Assembly (NCBI GenBank): GCA_035547515.1
Contig: DASZUS010000008.1
Location: forward strand, 1-64,000
Reading direction: 5' to 3'
DNA: 64,000 nucleotides
Origin: DASZTV01 sp035547515
GTDB lineage: Bacteria; Actinomycetota; Actinomycetes; JAFAQI01
Shown: piece by piece, positions 1 through 8,520 of the stretch
Numbering within the stretch: position 1 is the stretch's first letter
Layout: every line of letters begins with the position of its first letter
The notes under the pieces: generated by a model
Databases searched by the model: none
The model's input: the letters and a program-made list of their open reading frames with translations, nothing else
What the model was told of the DNA's origin: nothing
Translations under genes and position numbers: made by a program

Positions 1-11
1 GAGTCGCTCAT
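1..11 (-). other. possible start of a further downstream gene (edge)
   Basis: On the minus strand an ATG lies at positions 9-11, 19 bases after the stop of the acyl-CoA synthetase gene and in the same direction. Fewer than four codons (Met-Ser-Asp) are visible before the window ends. It may be the next gene of the operon, but no clear ribosome binding site is seen, so this is only a pointer. Confidence 0.25.
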
Positions 12-30
12 AGGGTGCCGATCGTCAAGA

Positions 31-1497
31 TCACCGCGGGGTTGCCAGCAGGGGGTGGTGCTGGAGCTCGCGCTTGAGGACCTTCCCGGTCGCGTTCCGC
101 GGCAGCTCGTCCACGAGGTACATCCGCCGCGGGGTGGCGTAGTCCGCGACCCGCTCCTTGCACCACGCGATCAGCTCGTCCGCCGTCGCGGCACCCTCAT
201 CGGTGAGTACGACGAAGCCCACCACGTCCTCACCGAGTACCGGATGCTCGACGCCGATCACCGCCGCCTCGCGGACCCCCGGGTGCTCGTAGAGCGCGGA
301 CTCGACGTCGGTGGCGTGGATGTTGAGCCCACCACGGATGATCACGTCCTTGGCGCGCCCGGCGATGTAGAGATACCCGTCCTCGTCGAGCCTGCCGAGG
401 TCGCCGGTGCGCAGCCAGCCGTCCTCGTGGAACATGTCCTGCGCCTCGGGCGGCACCTTGTAGTACTCCCGCAGCTTCCCGGCCGGCTTCACCTGCACGT
501 TGCCGATCTCGCCGACCGGCACCTCGACGCCCTCGTCGTCGAGGATGCGCACCTTCGCCGGGGGGACCGGGAGCCCGACCGAGCCGGGATGCGTCTTGAG
601 CTGCCCTTTCGGCATGAAGAAGTACGCCGTCCCAGCCTCGGTCATCGAGTACGAGTTGGTCACCATCGCCTCAGGTACGACGTCCTGCAGCGCGAGCAGT
701 GTCGCCGGGGCGATCGGCGCCGAGCCCACCGACACCATCTCCACACTCGACCAGTCGGTCTTGGTCGTGCGCTCGTCGGCGAGCAGGAGCTCGACCATCG
801 CCGGCACCAGAAACACGCACTTCGGCCGGGTCGACTCGACCAGCGAGAGCCACTCGCCGGTGTCGAACTTCGGCAGGTACAGCGTGTACATCCCCATCCG
901 CATCGGCTGGTAGACGAACGTCAGCCCCGAGAAGGTGAACATCGGGCAGGCGTGCAGCCATGGCCGGCCAGTCCACTCCGGCTCGGCGGTGAGGATCAGC
1001 GCCGAGTTGCTGTGCCGGATCGCGACGCCCTTCGGCGCGCTGGTCGTGCCCGACGTGTAGAGGATCTCGGCCAGGTCGTCGCTGTCGCGCGGGATCTGAA
1101 TGTCTTCCGCGTCGTCGCTGAGCAGCGTCTCCCACGCCACGCCGCCCGGCGCCAGCCGGGACAGCTCCGGCGCCACCACCGTCACGGCGGGCTCGCAGTG
1201 CTTCAGCACGCCCTCGACCAGGTTGGGGGCCATGCGCACGTTGACCGGTACGGCGACGCCGCCGGCTTTGTGGATCGCCGAGTAGGTCTGCACGAACGCC
1301 AGCCCGTCCTCGGGACGCAGCACCATCGCGACCCGGTCGCCGGCCTGCACGCCGGCGTCGACCAGGCCGTGCGCCAGTCGCGACGAGGTGGCATGCCACT
1401 CGCCGTAGGTGATCGACCCGGCTCCTGGTACGACGAACCCGGGCTTGTCGGCGAGGTGGGATGCCGCCCAGCGCAGCTGGTCGGGGATCAGTGCCAT
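31..1497 (-). CDS. AMP-dependent acyl-CoA synthetase/ligase
   Basis: The 488-residue protein belongs to the ANL adenylating superfamily, which activates a carboxylic acid with ATP and then forms the CoA thioester. The A3 phosphate-binding loop (YTSGTTSAPKG) is at about residues 147-157. An SMTEAG motif follows near 284-289, then the hinge region TGDLG with GRAKD, and a C-terminal PRNATGK with the adenylation lysine. There is no signal peptide, so it acts in the cytoplasm. It is the last complete gene of the nine-gene minus-strand operon, 13 bp after the SDR gene. In this context it probably activates the acid made from the oxidised alcohol. The substrate cannot be read from sequence; a medium or long fatty acid or an aromatic or terpenoid acid are all possible. 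Confidence 0.9.
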   Translation of the reverse strand: MALIPDQLRWAASHLADKPGFVVPGAGSITYGEWHATSSRLAHGLVDAGVQAGDRVAMVLRPEDGLAFVQTYSAIHKAGGVAVPVNVRMAPNLVEGVLKHCEPAVTVVAPELSRLAPGGVAWETLLSDDAEDIQIPRDSDDLAEILYTSGTTSAPKGVAIRHSNSALILTAEPEWTGRPWLHACPMFTFSGLTFVYQPMRMGMYTLYLPKFDTGEWLSLVESTRPKCVFLVPAMVELLLADERTTKTDWSSVEMVSVGSAPIAPATLLALQDVVPEAMVTNSYSMTEAGTAYFFMPKGQLKTHPGSVGLPVPPAKVRILDDEGVEVPVGEIGNVQVKPAGKLREYYKVPPEAQDMFHEDGWLRTGDLGRLDEDGYLYIAGRAKDVIIRGGLNIHATDVESALYEHPGVREAAVIGVEHPVLGEDVVGFVVLTDEGAATADELIAWCKERVADYATPRRMYLVDELPRNATGKVLKRELQHHPLLATPR

Positions 1498-1510
1498 GCG
1501 GCAGGTCCGA

Positions 1511-2419
1511 TCAGAGCAGCTGGAACGGCGGGACGCCGGAGTCGTGTGTCGCGAACAGCTTCGGCGCGGCCTCGATCAGCCCGTCGACGGTCCACGCCTT
1601 GCCCCCCGCGTCCACCGAGCCGGCCAAGGTGAAGGTGCGGGCGACCTGAACCTCGCTGCCCCACACGATGAACACCTGGCCGGTCACGTCCTGCGCCGCG
1701 GGGCTCGCCAGCCAGCCGACGACCGGCGACACGTTCTCCGGAGCGAAAGCGTCGAACTCGCCTTCTTTGGTCTCACCGAACCCGGCGAACGTCAGCTCGG
1801 TCATCCGGGTGCGGGCCCGCGGCGCGATCGCGTTGGCGGTGACGCCGATCTTGGCGTACTCCCGCGCCGTGACCCAGGTCAGCGACACGATGCCGGCCTT
1901 GGCGGCGGCGTAGTTGGCTTGGCCGGCGTTGCCGAACAGTCCTGACTCGCTGCTGGTGTTGATGATCCGCCCGTACACCGGCTCGCCGGCCTTCGAGCGG
2001 GCCCGCCAGTAGATGCCGGCGTGGTGCGTCGTCGCGAAGTGACCCTTGAGGTGAACGTCGATGACGGAGTCCCAGTCGTCCTCCGACATGTTGTAGCTCA
2101 TCTTGTCGCGCAGGATCCCGGCGTTGTTGACCAGGATGTCCAAGCCGCCGAACTCGTCGACCGCCTGCTGGATCAGCCCCTCGGCGGCCTTCCAGTTCGA
2201 GCAGCTCTCGTAGTTGGCGACCGCATCGCCGCCGGCCGCCTTGATCTCGTCCACCACCTGCTGTGCCGGCCGGTTGTCGGTGCCGGCCCCGTCCCACTCC
2301 CCGCCGAGGTCGTTCACCACGACCCGCGCGCCCTCCGAGGCGAGCAGCAGGGCGTGCGCCCTTCCCAGCCCCCGGCCAGCTCCGGTGACGATGGCGACCT
2401 TGCCGTCGAGCAGACCCAT
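1511..2419 (-). CDS. short-chain dehydrogenase (hydroxyacyl-CoA dehydrogenase-like)
   Basis: A 302-residue NAD(P)-dependent SDR. The cofactor motif GAGRGLG is at 13-19, NNAG at 98-101, and the catalytic YxxxK at Tyr170/Lys174. The opening (GLLDGKVAIVTGAG) and the long insert between the first helix and NNAG resemble the 17-beta-HSD type 4 and mycobacterial hydroxyacyl-CoA dehydrogenase group, so oxidation of a 3-hydroxyacyl-CoA is a fair guess. The frame stays open upstream to 2752. I take the ATG at 2419 because the dinucleotide fold begins right after it and the longer form would overlap the neighbouring hydrolase gene by about 300 bp. It sits between the hydrolase and the acyl-CoA synthetase of the operon. 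Confidence 0.88.
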   Translation of the reverse strand: MGLLDGKVAIVTGAGRGLGRAHALLLASEGARVVVNDLGGEWDGAGTDNRPAQQVVDEIKAAGGDAVANYESCSNWKAAEGLIQQAVDEFGGLDILVNNAGILRDKMSYNMSEDDWDSVIDVHLKGHFATTHHAGIYWRARSKAGEPVYGRIINTSSESGLFGNAGQANYAAAKAGIVSLTWVTAREYAKIGVTANAIAPRARTRMTELTFAGFGETKEGEFDAFAPENVSPVVGWLASPAAQDVTGQVFIVWGSEVQVARTFTLAGSVDAGGKAWTVDGLIEAAPKLFATHDSGVPPFQLL

Positions 2420-2445
2420 GACAGTTGTCCTCTTCCTGGTTCGCG

Positions 2446-3384
2446 TTAGGTGGTGGGCAGGACTTCGTCGAGAAAGTCCTTGATCAGGTCGGCAGTGGTG
2501 GCCGGGTTGTCGCCGGCGGCGAGGTGCCCGGCCGACGCGATGGTCGCGACCCGCGCGTTCGGGATGATCGCGGCGACCTCGCTCGCGCCGTCGCTCGAGA
2601 GCACGTCGCTGGCCGCGCCGCGAAGCACGAGCACCGGGATCTGGATCGTCGCCGCCTCCTCGTCCAGCCCGACGAGGATGTCGTTCTCCCAGTTGGTGTT
2701 GCGGATGTCCGCGAGACGCTCCCGGCTGATCCGCCCGAGGCTGTGCTTCCACACCCAGCGGCCATCCGTTCGCTGGCGGAGGTTGCGTCGCAGCCGGTCG
2801 GGCGCGGACGGCTTGCGGTTGGGCAGGTACTCCGCGATCGCGGCGCCTGCCTCCTCGAGCGACGCGAACGACTCGTGCTTGGTCATGAAGTCGATGATTC
2901 GCTGTACGCCCTCGGGCTCGAGCCGGTGGCCGACATCGATCAGGATGATCGCGGAGACCAGCTCGGGACGCGCGGCGGCGAGCGTCATCCCGATGATGCC
3001 GCCGAGTGACGCACCGATGATCGCCACCGGGGCAACCCCGAACTCGTCGAGCACGCCGGGCACCGCCGCCGCCAGCTCCTGCCGCGACACGCCTTCGGTC
3101 CCGGGGATCGACTCGGACTCGCCGTGGCCCGGCAGGTCGATCGCGATGACGTGGCAGGTGTCACGAAGCTTGGCGCCGATGTCTTCGAACATGTACGCCG
3201 TCTGCCCGCCGCCGTGCATCGCCAGCACGGCCGGCGCGCTGGCGGCACCCCACTCGAGGTAGTGCACCTGGCGGCCATCGACGACCGTGAAACCGCTGCG
3301 GCCGCGCTTCGGCACGTCGTGGCGCTCGGGCTCGTTGTCGGGGAAGTCCCTGACGGCGGCGTCAGCCTCGGACATGTTCGTCAT
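2446..3384 (-). CDS. alpha/beta hydrolase
   Basis: A 312-residue cytoplasmic alpha/beta-hydrolase-fold protein. An HGGG oxyanion segment is at 57-60, DLPGHGES at 83-90, and the nucleophile elbow GASLGG has Ser126. The likely catalytic His is in SAGHLAAGD near the C terminus. This family includes esterases, lactonases and C-C bond hydrolases. In this operon it could cleave an ester or a ring-cleavage product before CoA activation. It starts 4 bp after the TetR stop codon and ends 26 bp before the SDR start, which fits cotranscription. The substrate is unknown. Confidence 0.85.
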   Translation of the reverse strand: MTNMSEADAAVRDFPDNEPERHDVPKRGRSGFTVVDGRQVHYLEWGAASAPAVLAMHGGGQTAYMFEDIGAKLRDTCHVIAIDLPGHGESESIPGTEGVSRQELAAAVPGVLDEFGVAPVAIIGASLGGIIGMTLAAARPELVSAIILIDVGHRLEPEGVQRIIDFMTKHESFASLEEAGAAIAEYLPNRKPSAPDRLRRNLRQRTDGRWVWKHSLGRISRERLADIRNTNWENDILVGLDEEAATIQIPVLVLRGAASDVLSSDGASEVAAIIPNARVATIASAGHLAAGDNPATTADLIKDFLDEVLPTT

Positions 3385-3388
3385 TCAA

Positions 3389-4084
3389 TCAGCCCGCTTT
3401 GCGCACCCGGCGCGGCCGACGCGCGGCCGACCGGTCAGGGACGAAGAACCCCTCGAACACTGCCCGGGTGAGGATCTCGATGGCCTCCTCACGTGAGACG
3501 TCGACCTGGTGAGACTCCCGGAAGTAGTTGAACCGCTCCAGCATCGACAGGCACGCGACGCCTTCCGCGACACCGTGGTCGTCGAGCTCGCGCACCTCGT
3601 GGATCCGGTTGGCGAGCGCCGTCGAGAGCTGCATCAGCGAGGTCTGCGCCCGAAGGCCGAGGTCCCGGTCGTTGAGCTCCCACTCGGTCCAGGCGCGGAT
3701 CACGCTGCCGTGCGCGGCGTAGAGGTCGACGAACTTCGTGACCCAGTCCCGCATCGTCGCGCGGCCTTCCTCGTCCGGCGTCACTGGACCGAGCGATGCG
3801 CCGAGGGCCTCCATCTCCGACATCGTGTCCAGCGCGAGGGCTTTGAACAGGTCCTCCTTGTTGGAGAAGTAGAGGTAGAAGGTGCCGTGAGATGTCTTCG
3901 CCGCCTTGACGATGTCGTCGACCCGCGCGTTGTGGAAGCCCTGCGCGGCGAACACCGACTGGCCGGCCGCCAGCAAGCGCTGCATCGTCTTGCGGCCTTG
4001 CGCGCGGAGCTCGCGTTCCTGGGCGGGCGCGCCGCCGCGAGCCGCGGCCTGCCGCGGCTTGCTGGTCGGGGTGGGTGCGGTCAT
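3389..4084 (-). CDS. TetR-family transcriptional regulator
   Basis: A 231-residue regulator with an N-terminal TetR helix-turn-helix at about residues 40-85 (FHNARVDDIVKAA, then TSHGTFYLYFSNKEDLF). The larger C-terminal ligand-binding domain is unassigned. The first 25 residues are basic and low in complexity. The start ATG overlaps the stop of the VOC gene by four bases (ATGA), so it is translated within the catabolic operon rather than from its own unit. A regulator embedded in its own operon usually represses it. The best candidate target is the CTGACA-N4-TGTCAG palindrome before the first gene (9431-9446) and its relatives at 10602 and 19507. This link is inferred. Confidence 0.88.
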   Translation of the reverse strand: MTAPTPTSKPRQAAARGGAPAQERELRAQGRKTMQRLLAAGQSVFAAQGFHNARVDDIVKAAKTSHGTFYLYFSNKEDLFKALALDTMSEMEALGASLGPVTPDEEGRATMRDWVTKFVDLYAAHGSVIRAWTEWELNDRDLGLRAQTSLMQLSTALANRIHEVRELDDHGVAEGVACLSMLERFNYFRESHQVDVSREEAIEILTRAVFEGFFVPDRSAARRPRRVRKAG

Positions 4085-4521
4085 TTCTGCTTCCAGTCGA
4101 AGTACTGCACCTCGACCTTGAGCGGAAGGATGTGGCGCACGTAGAAGGCGTGCAGCTCGAGCACCCCGAAGTCGTCGAGCATCTTGTCCTCGACGACGGT
4201 GCGCCCGTCGCGCTGGCTGTAGGCCTTCGCCTTGTCGTAGAACGCATCGAGCTCGTCCAGCGTGGCGACCGACATCCCGTAGTGATCCATCGACGTGGTC
4301 GTCATGGGCGATTCGTCGGCCTCGATGAAGACGAACTGGCCGAACTCGTAGGCCATCATCACCAGCCGCTTGCGGTCCTCGGTCATCGTCGGCAGCTCCT
4401 GCCAGCCGAACACCTCACCGTAGAAGTCGAGGATCGCCTTGCGCCCGTCCGCGTCGAGCATGTCCGCAGGCACGGTCATGGCGACGTGGTTGAACTTCGG
4501 CGTCGTCTGCGTCTGCGTCAC
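4081..4521 (-). CDS. VOC/glyoxalase-like protein
   Basis: A 146-residue protein with the vicinal-oxygen-chelate pattern: NHVAMTV at the start, FYGEVFGW near 35, and a second half with DHYGMSV and LHAFYVRHILP. VOC proteins bind a metal and act as dioxygenases, lyases or isomerases, but some are non-enzymatic. The start is a GTG at 4521 that overlaps the TGA of the alcohol dehydrogenase gene (GTGA). The reading frame stays open far upstream, but that part is antisense-like shadow sequence inside the dehydrogenase gene. The neighbours suggest a step in the same catabolic route. Confidence 0.75.
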   Translation of the reverse strand: MTQTQTTPKFNHVAMTVPADMLDADGRKAILDFYGEVFGWQELPTMTEDRKRLVMMAYEFGQFVFIEADESPMTTTSMDHYGMSVATLDELDAFYDKAKAYSQRDGRTVVEDKMLDDFGVLELHAFYVRHILPLKVEVQYFDWKQK

Positions 4522-5561
4522 GGTCGCACCAGCGCTTTCGTCGGGATCTCGCCGGCGTGGAGCCGGTTCATCGTGTCGAGCAGGTCGTCCAGCCCCACGT
4601 CGGCGGGGGGCAGCAGTGCCTCTACCGGGAGCCGACCCGACGCGAGCAGCGCAAGCGCCGAGTCGATGCCCCCTGCGTCGTAACAGTAGGCACCGGTCAC
4701 GACCAGCTCGTTGAGCAGGACCCGCATCGCGTCGAGCCGGATCTCGAACGCGCCGGTCCCCAGCAGGACCAGCGTGCCCGCAGGCCGCAGCAGGGCAAGC
4801 GCCGTCGTGACGGCGGTCGCGGCACCGGAGGTCTCGATGACGCAGTGGAAGCCGTCTTGGTGCGCCTCGGTCGGCACCGCTGGTGGCGCCGGCAGATCCT
4901 GCGGGCCGACAGCGGAGGTCGCGCCTGCGGCGAGCGCCTGCGCGCGACGTACGGCGGAGGGCTCCGACACCGTCACGTCCTCGGCACCTGCCGCGCGCAG
5001 AGCGGCCGCCACCAGCTGGCCGAGCGGCCCGCCGCCGCTGACGAGGAAGCGCAGCCCCGACAGGTCGTCGGGCAGCTTGGCGGCTGAGATGCCGTGCATC
5101 GCGACCGCGAGCGGCTCGGACAGCGCCGCGGCTCGCAGGTCGAGGCCGGGCGGGACCGACCGAAGCGTGTCGGCTCCGGCGAGCAGGTACTCCGCGAACG
5201 CGCCGCCGAACTCCCCACCGCCGTGCCCCGAGCCGGTGCTGCGGACCGGGTCGGCGACGCACAGTGCCGGCCGTCCGGCGCGGCACCACTGGCAGGCCCC
5301 GCACCACGGCGGGCCGCCGACGACGAGGTCGCCCTCCGACCACTGGCTCGCGCCCTGACCGGCCGCCACCACAGTGCCCGACCACTCATGGCCTCCTACG
5401 GTGCCCGGCGGCATCCAGCCTTCGAGTGCGCCGTGCAAGTCGGTGCCGCAGATCCCGCACCACGCCACCTCGACGAGCACCTGGCCGGGGCCGGGGGCCG
5501 GGACGTCGGCGTCACGGATCGCGATGCGGCCGGGCCCTTCGATGACCGCGGCGCGCATCAT
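4518..5561 (-). CDS. zinc-dependent alcohol dehydrogenase (MDR family)
   Basis: A 347-residue medium-chain dehydrogenase. Catalytic zinc residues are Cys38 (in CGICGTD) and the GHE pair at 57-59. The structural-zinc cluster is Cys87, Cys90, Cys93 and Cys101. The Rossmann domain carries SGGGPLG. The protein should oxidise an alcohol or polyol with NAD(P). Two Met codons stand at the start (MM), and the first overlaps the stop of the upstream dehydrogenase gene, so the pair is translationally coupled. Two distinct MDR enzymes side by side suggest successive oxidations or two substrate classes. Confidence 0.88.
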   Translation of the reverse strand: MMRAAVIEGPGRIAIRDADVPAPGPGQVLVEVAWCGICGTDLHGALEGWMPPGTVGGHEWSGTVVAAGQGASQWSEGDLVVGGPPWCGACQWCRAGRPALCVADPVRSTGSGHGGGEFGGAFAEYLLAGADTLRSVPPGLDLRAAALSEPLAVAMHGISAAKLPDDLSGLRFLVSGGGPLGQLVAAALRAAGAEDVTVSEPSAVRRAQALAAGATSAVGPQDLPAPPAVPTEAHQDGFHCVIETSGAATAVTTALALLRPAGTLVLLGTGAFEIRLDAMRVLLNELVVTGAYCYDAGGIDSALALLASGRLPVEALLPPADVGLDDLLDTMNRLHAGEIPTKALVRP

Positions 5562-6778
5562 CGGTAGTCGAAGGCCACTTTGATCGTCCCGGTCTCACCT
5601 TGGCGAGCGATGGCGCTGAACGCATCGCGCCACGTGTCGAGGGTGAAGCGGTGCGTCAGCATGTCGCTGATGTCGATGCCGCCGGTCGCCGCCCAGTCCA
5701 GGTAGTGCGCGATGGCGTGCTTGCGCACCCCGCCGACCTCCTCGACCCCGAAGGCGTTCGAACCGATCAGGTTGAGCTCCTTGAAGTACCACGGGCTCCA
5801 CTCGAAGCGACCGGCTTGGCTTACCCCCGTGAGCACCATCCGGCCGCGGGCGCGCAGCAACCGTACCGACACCTCGAGGGTCTCCGGCGCGGCGACGGTG
5901 TCGTACACGACGTCAACGCCGCCGGGGAAGGCCATGGACAGGCCCTGCCAGGGCTTGTACAGCTTGGCCTGGCTCCAGTCCGCGACCGCCTCGACCAGCG
6001 ACTCCTGCGGCGAGTGGAAGAACGCCGTCGCGCCGTGTCGCTCGGCGGCGTCGGCCTGGTGCTGCCAGCGCACGATCGCACCGACCTCGACGGTCGGATA
6101 GAGCTTCGCGAGGACGGCGAGGGTCGACAGGCCGAGCGCGCCGATGCCGTAGACCAGCACTCGCCCGCCCACCGGTGGCGGGTTGCGCAGCACGGAGTGC
6201 AAGGCGACGGAGAACGGGTCGGCGAGGACGGCGACCTCGTCGGCGACCTCGTCGGGGCAGGCGATCGCCATGGACGTGTGCGCCGGGACCAGCTCCGCGA
6301 ACCCGCCGCTGGCGGTCTTGGAGTTTCCGGTGTGGATGCCCGGTGCCAGATGGCCTTCGGTGAAGTGGTGGCAGAGGTTGTAGTCGCCCGCCTCGCACGA
6401 CGGGCACATCGGTGAGATGCCGCGGGGCCCGCACGACAACCATGGGTTGAGTACGACGCGCTCGCCGACCCGCCGCCCCGACGTCGTGCCGGCTTCGACG
6501 ATCTCACCGACCACCTCGTGGCCGAGCACCTGCGGGAAGCTGATCATCGCAGTCATCGACGAGTCGCCGTCGCCATCCATGAAGACCTGCTTCGCGTCGG
6601 ACCCGCAGATCCCGCAGAGGTCGGTCTTGATGATGACCCAGTCGTCGGCGGGCAGCGCCGGGTCGGGAAGCTCGCACAGGTCCATCGGCACCGCGGCGAG
6701 CGCCTTCAGGTACGGGTGCGCGTCATCGGGGACCGGGTCGACCGGGGCCGGCGTCGTGCCGAACAGCAGTCCTCGCAT
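5558..6778 (-). CDS. zinc-binding alcohol dehydrogenase (MDR family, long form)
   Basis: A 406-residue MDR enzyme. Cys55 and Cys58 lie in CGICGSD and the GHE motif is at 86-88. The structural-zinc cysteines 116, 125, 128 and 136 are present, with unusual wide spacing after the first one. The cofactor domain contains YGIGALGLS. It is longer than the usual 340-360 residues because of an N-terminal extension and a loop in the zinc-lobe region. Its start ATG overlaps the stop of the GMC oxidoreductase gene (ATGA). It probably works with the neighbouring 347-residue dehydrogenase; the substrate is not readable. Confidence 0.87.
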   Translation of the reverse strand: MRGLLFGTTPAPVDPVPDDAHPYLKALAAVPMDLCELPDPALPADDWVIIKTDLCGICGSDAKQVFMDGDGDSSMTAMISFPQVLGHEVVGEIVEAGTTSGRRVGERVVLNPWLSCGPRGISPMCPSCEAGDYNLCHHFTEGHLAPGIHTGNSKTASGGFAELVPAHTSMAIACPDEVADEVAVLADPFSVALHSVLRNPPPVGGRVLVYGIGALGLSTLAVLAKLYPTVEVGAIVRWQHQADAAERHGATAFFHSPQESLVEAVADWSQAKLYKPWQGLSMAFPGGVDVVYDTVAAPETLEVSVRLLRARGRMVLTGVSQAGRFEWSPWYFKELNLIGSNAFGVEEVGGVRKHAIAHYLDWAATGGIDISDMLTHRFTLDTWRDAFSAIARQGETGTIKVAFDYR

Positions 6779-8520
6779 CAGGCAGCTTCCTCGTGGTCCC
6801 GGCCGAGATGGTCCGCGCCGTGTCCGAAGTTCTTCGTCGCGTTGCGCAGCGCTGTGGCAAGGATCGTGTTGGTCGGGTTCTGCGCGCCGCTGCTCGGGAA
6901 GACCGAGCCGTCCGCCACGAAGACGTTGTCCATGCCGTGGACGCGCCCCGTCCCGTCGGTGACCGATGTACGCGGGTCCTTGCCCATGCGCATCCCGCCC
7001 ATGACGTGTGCGCCGTGCGGGATGTTGGCCCCGGTCAGGCTGTTGACGACAGACTCCGGCAAGGCCGCACCGATGGCGTCCGCGCCCGCCGCCTTGAGCA
7101 ACGCGGTGATGAGGGGGATGTAGAACAACGACGCGATGTGCTCGTGCTTGCCTTGCGAGTAGGTCAGGCGCGGCACTGGGACACCGCGGAAGTCCTTGAC
7201 CTTCGGGTCGAGCTGCACACGGTTTGTCGGGTAGGGCAGGTCCTCGCCGATGAAGTCGATGCCTGCCAGCCGGTCTCGCAGCAGGCTGGCCCGCATCAGG
7301 GTCTTGAAGGTGGTGCCGAACGGCTTGATGCCGGGCGCGCTGCCCAGCGCGTCAAGGATGAACTGCAGCTCGGTTCCCTCGCCGATGACGTCCTCGCTGC
7401 CGCCGATCTCCATGATCCCGCCGCGGAAGTACGGGATGCCGTTGAGCTTCGCGAAGGCCCGGGCGCCGACGTAGTCGGGATCGGCGAAGTCCTCGCAGCA
7501 CATCGTGATCGACCGGCCGCGGTAGGCGTGCATTCGCTGTGCCGTGAAGATCCCGAACCCGTCCATGAAGTTGTGGAACATCATGTCCCGGCCGATGCGG
7601 TCGTGCGGATTCGGCAGGTTCGACAGCAACGCCAGCCGCGAGGTCTCGATGGCGGAGCACGACATCACGACGACCTTCGCGTCCATCGTGTGCCGCTTGC
7701 CCCGCCGGTCGATATAGCGGACGCCGGTGGCCCGCTTCCCGTCGTGGATGACCCTGTCGACCATGGTGTCGGCGTGGATCTCGACGTGTCCCGTCTGGTG
7801 TGCGTGCTGCATGATCGCGAGGGCCCCGATCCGCGCACCGATCGGGCAGCCGTAGTCGCTGCACTGTCCGCAGTCGTTGCAGGCAGGCCGGCCGAGGTGG
7901 TGGCGCGAGTTGATCGCCATCGGGAACGGGTACGGGTGCAGCCCGATCGCGCGGCAGCCCTTGGCGATAGTCGTCGACGACAGCTGCTGGGGTCCGGGCG
8001 GCATGACGAAGCCGCGCTTGCCAGGGGCGTGCTCGAGTACGACGTCCGGGATCGCTGCCTGGTCGCCCTGCGCGCCCATCAGACGTTCGATCCGCTCGTA
8101 GTACGGCGCGATCTCGTCGTAGTCGAACGGCCAGTCCTCGATGTCGGCACCGGGGAAGTCGCCGAGCATCGACTTCTTCGAGAAGTCGACGTCCCAGAAC
8201 CGCGGGACCTTCGCGTCCCAGTGCGTCGTGCCACCGCCGACCACCGAGGCGAGCGGGTTCACCACCCCCACGATGAGGTCGCCGCCTTGCTTCGCCTGAA
8301 ACGTGCGCGGCTCGGAGATCGGGTCCGGCTGGTCGAAGTTGCGGTCGAACTTCAGCTCGTCGTTGGAGAAGACGGTCTTGATCGGCCCGGGTTTCTCCCA
8401 GCCCTGGATGTAGTGCGGTCCCTTCTCGAAGACCACGACCTCCCAGCCGTTGTGGGCGAGGACCATGCTCGTGACCGATGCGCCGGCGCCGCTGCCGATG
8501 ACGATCGCGCGCTCACGCAT
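6778..8520 (-). CDS. GMC-family FAD oxidoreductase (large subunit)
   Basis: A 580-residue flavoprotein. The FAD-binding GSGAGAS lies at 9-15, followed by an acidic end of the second strand (VVVFEKG). A cysteine-rich CNDCGQCSDYGCP lies near 215-227, and the C-terminal GMC block includes GGMRMG, VADGSVFP and GAQNPTNT. GMC enzymes oxidise alcohols or sugars. The gene overlaps the gluconate-dehydrogenase-type small-subunit gene by 8 bp, which is the usual arrangement of two-subunit membrane dehydrogenases. It has no signal peptide of its own, so export would have to be in complex with the Tat-signal-bearing small subunit. No cytochrome c subunit is present. Confidence 0.9.
   Translation of the reverse strand: MRERAIVIGSGAGASVTSMVLAHNGWEVVVFEKGPHYIQGWEKPGPIKTVFSNDELKFDRNFDQPDPISEPRTFQAKQGGDLIVGVVNPLASVVGGGTTHWDAKVPRFWDVDFSKKSMLGDFPGADIEDWPFDYDEIAPYYERIERLMGAQGDQAAIPDVVLEHAPGKRGFVMPPGPQQLSSTTIAKGCRAIGLHPYPFPMAINSRHHLGRPACNDCGQCSDYGCPIGARIGALAIMQHAHQTGHVEIHADTMVDRVIHDGKRATGVRYIDRRGKRHTMDAKVVVMSCSAIETSRLALLSNLPNPHDRIGRDMMFHNFMDGFGIFTAQRMHAYRGRSITMCCEDFADPDYVGARAFAKLNGIPYFRGGIMEIGGSEDVIGEGTELQFILDALGSAPGIKPFGTTFKTLMRASLLRDRLAGIDFIGEDLPYPTNRVQLDPKVKDFRGVPVPRLTYSQGKHEHIASLFYIPLITALLKAAGADAIGAALPESVVNSLTGANIPHGAHVMGGMRMGKDPRTSVTDGTGRVHGMDNVFVADGSVFPSSGAQNPTNTILATALRNATKNFGHGADHLGRDHEEAA

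Noticed and set aside
55..1632. Long open frame on the plus strand opposite the acyl-CoA synthetase gene
   Set aside because: It runs antisense through two genes with clear family motifs, is rich in Arg, Val and His, and shows no domain. High-GC codon bias creates such shadows.
4522..5385. N-terminal extension of the VOC gene frame
   Set aside because: This part overlaps the zinc dehydrogenase gene in another frame, is Arg-rich and has no domain; the GTG at 4521 gives a normal VOC length.
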